A stretch of 40,798 bases of DNA from Rhodoferax sp. (GTDB lineage Bacteria; Pseudomonadota; Gammaproteobacteria; Burkholderiales; Burkholderiaceae_C), in NCBI GenBank assembly GCA_008015235.1, contig SSFF01000023.1, positions 1-40,798 on the forward strand, in the 5' to 3' direction. Below, piece after piece: positions 37,559 through 40,798 of this stretch. Position numbers and translations under genes: made by a program. Each line of letters opens with the position of its first letter. Position 1 is the stretch's first letter. The notes under the pieces are model-generated. The model had not been told where the DNA came from. It searched no databases and saw only the letters and a list, made by a program, of their open reading frames with translations.

Positions 37559-38548
37559 ATGTCCCAACCCACACTTTCCATGCTCGACCTCGTTGCAGTG
37601 CGCGAGGGCAGCACCGTTTCCCAGGCCATCGCCACCGCCTTGCAGGCGGCACAGAAGGCTGAGCGCCTTGGTTTCAGCCGCTACTGGCTGGCCGAACACC
37701 ACAACATGCCAGGCCTCGCCTGCTCGTCGACGGCTGTGCTCATTGGGCATATCGCGGCTGGCACCCAGCGCATCCGTGTGGGCGCGGGCGGCATCATGCT
37801 GCCCAACCATGCACCGCTGGTGGTGGCCGAAGCCTTTGGCACCCTGGAGGCCCTGTACCCCGGCCGCATTGATTTGGGCCTGGGGCGTGCACCGGGTACC
37901 GACCAGCTGACCATGCGCGCGCTGCGTCGCAACCGGGTCGAGACCGAAGAAGACTTTCCGCGGGAGGTGGCCGAGCTGCAGCAGTTGCTGGGTGACCCAC
38001 AACCGGGGCAGCGGGTGGTGGCGTCCCCCGGTGCTGGCTCGCATGTCCCCATCTGGCTGCTGGGGTCCAGCCTGTTCTCGGCCCAACTGGCTGCCCAGCG
38101 CGGCTTGCCCTATGCCTTCGCCTCGCACTTTGCTCCGCGCATGCTGATGCAGGCGCTCACCATCTACCGCAGTACCTTCAGGCCCTCCGCTGTGCTGGCC
38201 AAGCCGCGCGTGGTGGTGGGCGTGCCGCTGATCGCAGCGGAGACCGATGAAGAGGCGCAGTTCCTGGCCACCAGCATTTACCAGCGGGTGTCGGGCATCG
38301 TGCGCGGGGAGCGCCGCGCCCTGCAGCCGCCGTTGGCGGGCTATCTGGAGTCGCGGGATCCCCAGGAACGCGCCGCCATTACCGACTTCCTGGCCATGGC
38401 CGTGATCGGCGGCCCGCAAACCGTGGCGCAGCAACTGCGCAAGATTGCCGAAACCACCGAAGCGGATGAACTCATGCTGGTCTGCGACATCTTCGACCCG
38501 GCGCTGCGGCTGCGGGGGCTGGAGATTGCGGCAGAAGCTATGCAGTGA
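37559..38548 (+). CDS. LLM-class flavin-dependent oxidoreductase
   Basis: A 329-residue member of the bacterial luciferase-like monooxygenase family (YhbW-type subgroup). Conserved parts are [17 protein letters not shown] near residues 41-57, [15 protein letters not shown] near 73-87, [14 protein letters not shown] near 101-114 and [12 protein letters not shown] near 281-292. It should use FMN and oxidise an unknown small molecule. There is no partner gene. It is the last gene before the atypical cassette-like region. Confidence 0.92.
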   Translation: MSQPTLSMLDLVAVREGSTVSQAIATALQAAQKAERLGFSRYWLAEHHNMPGLACSSTAVLIGHIAAGTQRIRVGAGGIMLPNHAPLVVAEAFGTLEALYPGRIDLGLGRAPGTDQLTMRALRRNRVETEEDFPREVAELQQLLGDPQPGQRVVASPGAGSHVPIWLLGSSLFSAQLAAQRGLPYAFASHFAPRMLMQALTIYRSTFRPSAVLAKPRVVVGVPLIAAETDEEAQFLATSIYQRVSGIVRGERRALQPPLAGYLESRDPQERAAITDFLAMAVIGGPQTVAQQLRKIAETTEADELMLVCDIFDPALRLRGLEIAAEAMQ

Positions 38549-38606
38549 CTATCGTTGTCACGCGGCACAAGCCTCGCGAGAACAGATGCCTCCTATTCCG
38601 AGTCCT

Positions 38607-38666
38607 TGTGCTATCAAATTGGTAGTTCTTTGCGCATATTCCACCCGGGCTGGAGGCCGATTTGAT
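38607..38666 (+). repeat. Interspersed ~60-bp repeat, copy 5
   Basis: Reads TGTGCTATCAAATTGGTAG, then TTTGCGCA and GGGCTGGAGGCCGATTTGAT. It is the closest match to copy 3 after alaS. It lies 58 bp after the LLM gene and marks the last sequence typical of the host genome before the lower-GC cassette-like region. From here to 38821 (about 155 bp) I see no gene; a small dyad CTGCTTT-N6-AAAGCAG is at about 38781-38800. Confidence 0.75.
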
Positions 38667-38821
38667 GGGTAGTCAGGGTTCAAGTGCACCGGCCATAGTC
38701 GGCATTTCGTCTAGGTCGGGCAACGAGTGGGTGCTAGGTGCGTGACAGCTTGGGGCACAACCTTGGCCTTAGGGGCAAGGCTGCTTTCGACCCAAAGCAG
38801 ACGGTAGCTACTTCAGAAAGC

Positions 38822-38904
38822 GGACCTTAAACATTCGACATGAACGGCAAGCGGAGCCAGGCGCAGGGTGCTGACGCTTGTCCGCTCGACGGATTCGTTA
38901 GGGC
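38822..38904 (-). other. attC-like recombination site (degenerate), downstream of the HEPN-like ORF
   Basis: On the minus strand, starting 20 bases after the ORF stop, it opens with GCCCTAAC (R''-like core) followed by GTCGAGCGGAC. After about 25 bases come TCCGCTTG and CGAATGTTTAAGG (a diverged R'-like core). Length (83 bp) and order of the paired boxes fit attC sites (57-141 bp). The right-hand core deviates from GTTRRRY. Confidence 0.5.
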
Positions 38905-38924
38905 TCACAGAGTCTGCGTAAGCC

Positions 38925-39503
38925 TCAGTCGAACGCGGGCTCGGTGCGCGAATCAGCGAGTACGCCGGCGTCGGTTGCGGCCCGTTGGAGCATTCGAGCA
39001 CCTTCCGCGAGCTGCTGGACTCTGGACATCCGGATGATTCCAGGAAACATCTCATCCGCTCCGACAAGAACCTCAGTAGCGACCGTCGGATCGAGCCTTG
39101 AGGGGTTCGTCGCTATGTACCAAAGCTGAAAGACTTGGAACTGCGTTGGCGATCTTTGATTGAAGCGAATATAGTCCTCGACTGCCATGAACACCAGACC
39201 ATCAACCTGAGATTCCGGAAGAGGTGGTAGCGTTTCTTGCCAATCACTTTTCGCGTGCTTGAAGAAGTTTCGGTACGGGGAGTTGACGTAGTCGAGCCTC
39301 AGATCTTTGTCCTGCGGAACATTCTTTCGGGCCTGAACAGAGAAGCTCTCGACTCCGGCGCGTCGGCACAGGACGTCTATAACCTCCCACGAATTGGTGG
39401 CCAGCGAATAGACCGAAACCGTGTCCCGCCCCGAGAACAATAACTCAATGGCGGTTGCCAATTGCCGTCTAGCTACGGTGAGCTTATCTAGTTTGAGCGC
39501 CAT
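38925..39503 (-). CDS. Unknown cassette-borne protein with HEPN-like RNxxxH motif
   Basis: A 192-residue soluble, mostly helical protein I cannot name. It opens with MALKLDKLTVARRQLATAIE; then comes LATNSWEVIDVLCRRAG near residues 34-50 and SPYRNFFKHAKSD near 75-87. R78-N79-x3-H83 matches the R-[NDH]-x3-H catalytic pattern of HEPN ribonucleases, and the preceding helices have the expected character. The gene starts about 20 bp after one attC-like site and stops about 20 bp before another, on the same strand as its neighbour: the layout of an integron gene cassette. GC content is lower than the left part of the window. A HEPN toxin or defence RNase is an inference; a non-catalytic fold is possible. 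Confidence 0.65.
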   Translation of the reverse strand: MALKLDKLTVARRQLATAIELLFSGRDTVSVYSLATNSWEVIDVLCRRAGVESFSVQARKNVPQDKDLRLDYVNSPYRNFFKHAKSDWQETLPPLPESQVDGLVFMAVEDYIRFNQRSPTQFQVFQLWYIATNPSRLDPTVATEVLVGADEMFPGIIRMSRVQQLAEGARMLQRAATDAGVLADSRTEPAFD

Positions 39504-39518
39504 GCTGCAGCTTCGTGA

Positions 39519-39597
39519 GACCTCACGTTCGAGCTAAGCTGACCGCGGAGGCTTGCGCTGCATGCCGGAGAGGATCAGCTTGAGCGAGGGGCTAGCC
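39519..39597 (-). other. attC-like recombination site between the two cassette ORFs
   Basis: On the minus strand: GGCTAGCCCC (R''-like; it contains the TAG stop of the upstream ORF, as is common in cassettes), CGCTCAAGCTGATC (L''), a variable loop of about 30 bases, GGTCAGCTTAGCTCGAA (L') and CGTGAGGTC (R'-like, one base from GTTAGRC-type). L'' and L' pair as GCTCAAGCTGA with TCAGCTTAGC leaving one unpaired base, the extrahelical-base hallmark of attC. Span 79 bp. Both core sites are somewhat degenerate. Confidence 0.65.
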
Positions 39598-40329
39598 CGC
39601 ATTCACGAGCTTTCGGCGTTTGATTCGGGCTTCGCCAGTAACCTTGGTGATTCTGATCGCCAGGGCAAAGCAAACAAGCAGCGGGCCGTAGTACTTTGCA
39701 AGCTGAATCATGAATGGCGACTCCTTCTCAGCCGTGTGAGTCTGGATCTCAGCAAGCGCCTCGACAACTCCCTTGAGGGAACTTCGCATGTTCTCAATGG
39801 CGTCTTCAGGCCCCGATCCGCTGTGCCCGGAGAGGCTCGGCGGTCGCGGCATTTCCTTGAGCGAGAAGCCCTTCGGAACCGATTCGGGCGATTGAGGTAC
39901 GAACTGTTGAAGTTCCTTAAACCACTTACACGTCTCGATTCTATCCCTTTCAATTTGCTCAAAGATTTGCGGGGGTGGTGAGTACTCTGACCTCGTCGCC
40001 TTTTGACAGAGGTAAGTCTGGTCACTTGTGTGGTACTTGAGTAGGCGATTCGCCTCAGCGAGGGATCCTCGGAGTTGGTGTTCCCATGCTCCACGAAAGG
40101 CGTTGGAGATTTCGACGCGGTTCTGTTGCGCGCCTCCCAGCACGCCAAGAAGAACCATCGGGAGCCAGAGATAGTCGAGCGCGTGCCAACGCAACTCATT
40201 GAAAGCGAGAAGTGGCAGCAGAACCGCATGCGACAAGGCGAGTGCGCCCGCGAATACAAGAACCAGCGCAAATGGGTTGGCAGTTAGCGGATAGGAGAAG
40301 TCCATCGGGTGTTGGGTAAGGTTTGACAT
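39592..40329 (-). CDS. Unknown cassette-borne membrane protein
   Basis: A 245-residue protein I do not recognise. Two membrane helices lie near the N-terminus (about residues 19-43 and 51-66) and one near the C-terminus (about 214-232), leaving a soluble, hydrophilic middle of about 145 residues. The stop codon TAG falls inside the R''-like box of the following attC-like site. ATG 40329 (MSNLTQHPMDF) was chosen; ATG 40341 adds four residues and the frame is open to 40401, but that part reaches into the insertion sequence. A hairpin (AGCGGCACC/GGCGCCCGCT) covers the leader. Lower GC than the chromosome to the left and no visible relation to neighbouring metabolism. Confidence 0.65.
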   Translation of the reverse strand: MSNLTQHPMDFSYPLTANPFALVLVFAGALALSHAVLLPLLAFNELRWHALDYLWLPMVLLGVLGGAQQNRVEISNAFRGAWEHQLRGSLAEANRLLKYHTSDQTYLCQKATRSEYSPPPQIFEQIERDRIETCKWFKELQQFVPQSPESVPKGFSLKEMPRPPSLSGHSGSGPEDAIENMRSSLKGVVEALAEIQTHTAEKESPFMIQLAKYYGPLLVCFALAIRITKVTGEARIKRRKLVNAG

Positions 40330-40366
40330 AAGCGGCACCATCAGGCGCCCGCTCGAGTGATGGGAT

Positions 40367-40447
40367 GGACTCCCCTCGTCTTTTGCGCGAAATTGGCGCA
40401 CTGGTCTTCATTGGCGTGGGGATCAGGTCTTCATACGAAAGGAGTCC
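40367..40447 (+). promoter_or_regulatory. Hairpin able to hide the transposase ribosome-binding site
   Basis: GGACTCC (40367-40373) and TCGT (40376-40379) can pair with ACGA (40435-40438) and GGAGTCC (40441-40447), giving an 11-bp stem with a 2-nt internal loop. The right arm contains the AAAGGAG ribosome site of the transposase. Such structures at IS ends can block translation of read-through transcripts. The left arm may also be part of the IS terminal inverted repeat. Confidence 0.45.
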
Positions 40448-40450
40448 GAC

Positions 40451-40798
40451 ATGCATGCTACTACCGTTGCCGTTGATCTTGCAAAGTCCGTCTTTCAGTT
40501 GGCTGTAGCCGATGAACACTGGCGCGTCGTGGAAACCCAGCGTCTCACCCGTACCCAGTTCGAGCGCTGGTTTGTCAACCGCGAGGTGGGTCTGGTGATT
40601 ATGGAGGCCTGCGGCTCGGCCCATCACTGGGCACGCTGGCTCAACAGCCTGGGCATTGAGGTGCGGCTCTTGCCCGCGCAGTACATCCGTGCCTACGTCA
40701 AGCGCAACAAGACCGACGCTACCGATGCCGCCGCATTGTTGGAAGCCGCACGCTGTGCCGACATCCGCCCGGTGCGGGTGAAGTCGGTGGAGCAGCAG
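40451..40798 (+). CDS. IS110-family transposase, 3' part outside window
   Basis: The first 116 codons of a DEDD transposase. The N-terminal AVDLAKSVFQLAVAD carries the first catalytic aspartate, MEACGSAHHWARWL the glutamate, and KTDATDAAALLEAAR the paired aspartates, with AQYIRAYVKRNK just before; this is the classic IS110 order of the RuvC-like domain. The ATG at 40451 has AAAGGAG eight bases upstream. The C-terminal transposase_20 domain should follow outside the window. Reading frame is intact as far as it can be seen. Confidence 0.93.
   Translation, partial: MHATTVAVDLAKSVFQLAVADEHWRVVETQRLTRTQFERWFVNREVGLVIMEACGSAHHWARWLNSLGIEVRLLPAQYIRAYVKRNKTDATDAAALLEAARCADIRPVRVKSVEQQ

Larger units (their letters stand above)
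40360..40798 (+). mobile_element. IS110/IS1111-family insertion sequence, left part, runs off the window
   Basis: The element begins somewhere near 40360-40370, between the leader of the membrane-protein cassette and the transposase gene, and continues past the window edge. The exact end is uncertain because IS110-family elements often lack clean terminal repeats and target duplications. A subfamily (the IS1111-attC group) is known to insert specifically in integron attC sites, which fits the attC-like neighbours. The transposase reads away from the cassette genes. Confidence 0.7.

Noticed and set aside
38781..38800. Small dyad CTGCTTT-N6-AAAGCAG as a third attC
   Set aside because: No core sites flank it and no ORF precedes it at cassette distance.
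38925..40329. Calling a complete integron
   Set aside because: No integrase gene, attI or Pc promoter is inside the window; only the cassette-like part is supported.

Overview
The window is a GC-rich (roughly 63-65 %), densely coded stretch of bacterial chromosome. Gene content (guanidinobutyrate, putrescine and glutarate catabolism, a two-domain polyphosphate:AMP phosphotransferase, bacteriohemerythrin, MocR and LysR regulators) and several copies of a ~60-bp interspersed repeat that I remember from Acidovorax/Polaromonas/Rhodoferax-type genomes suggest a betaproteobacterium of the Burkholderiales, most likely Comamonadaceae. The genus cannot be fixed by eye. No rRNA, tRNA or CRISPR array was seen.

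Region 1 (1-11.5 kb) is an eight-gene minus-strand operon, gabT - ABC ATPase - binding protein - two permeases - chemoreceptor - gbuA - gabD, with a divergent MocR/GabR-type regulator. It would sense, import and degrade 4-guanidinobutyrate and/or GABA to succinate and carries its own chemotaxis receptor. Region 2 (11.5-15.6 kb) is the glutarate module gcdR-gcdH-gcdG; between gcdH and gcdG lies a 0.5-kb palindromic non-coding element. Region 3 (15.7-18.1 kb) holds small stand-alone genes: a DUF488 protein, an MtfA-like zinc peptidase, a secreted Cys-rich protein and a bacteriohemerythrin. Region 4 (18.2-24.9 kb) is a ydcSTUV-patD putrescine-type uptake and oxidation operon with a divergent LysR gene. 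Its product GABA would feed GabT/GabD of region 1.

Region 5 (25-38.5 kb) is housekeeping: alaS, an orphan periplasmic binding protein, two thioredoxin-fold proteins, ferredoxin-NADP reductase followed by a PfkB/adenosine kinase, a DinG-like helicase, a Tat-exported transglutaminase-like protein, slyX, a small unknown gene, polyphosphate:AMP phosphotransferase, a third thioredoxin and a luciferase-like flavin oxidoreductase. Good intrinsic terminators punctuate this part.

Region 6 (38.5-40.8 kb) is different: lower GC, two unknown minus-strand ORFs, each followed by a short imperfect palindrome built like an integron attC site, then the start of an IS110/IS1111-family transposase running off the right edge. 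I read it as the tail of an integron gene-cassette array invaded by an IS. One cassette protein carries an R-N-x3-H motif of the kind found in HEPN ribonucleases; the other is a small membrane protein. This is the best candidate for something undescribed. Also notable is a copy of the ~60-bp repeat that appears to lie in frame inside the gcdG coding sequence.
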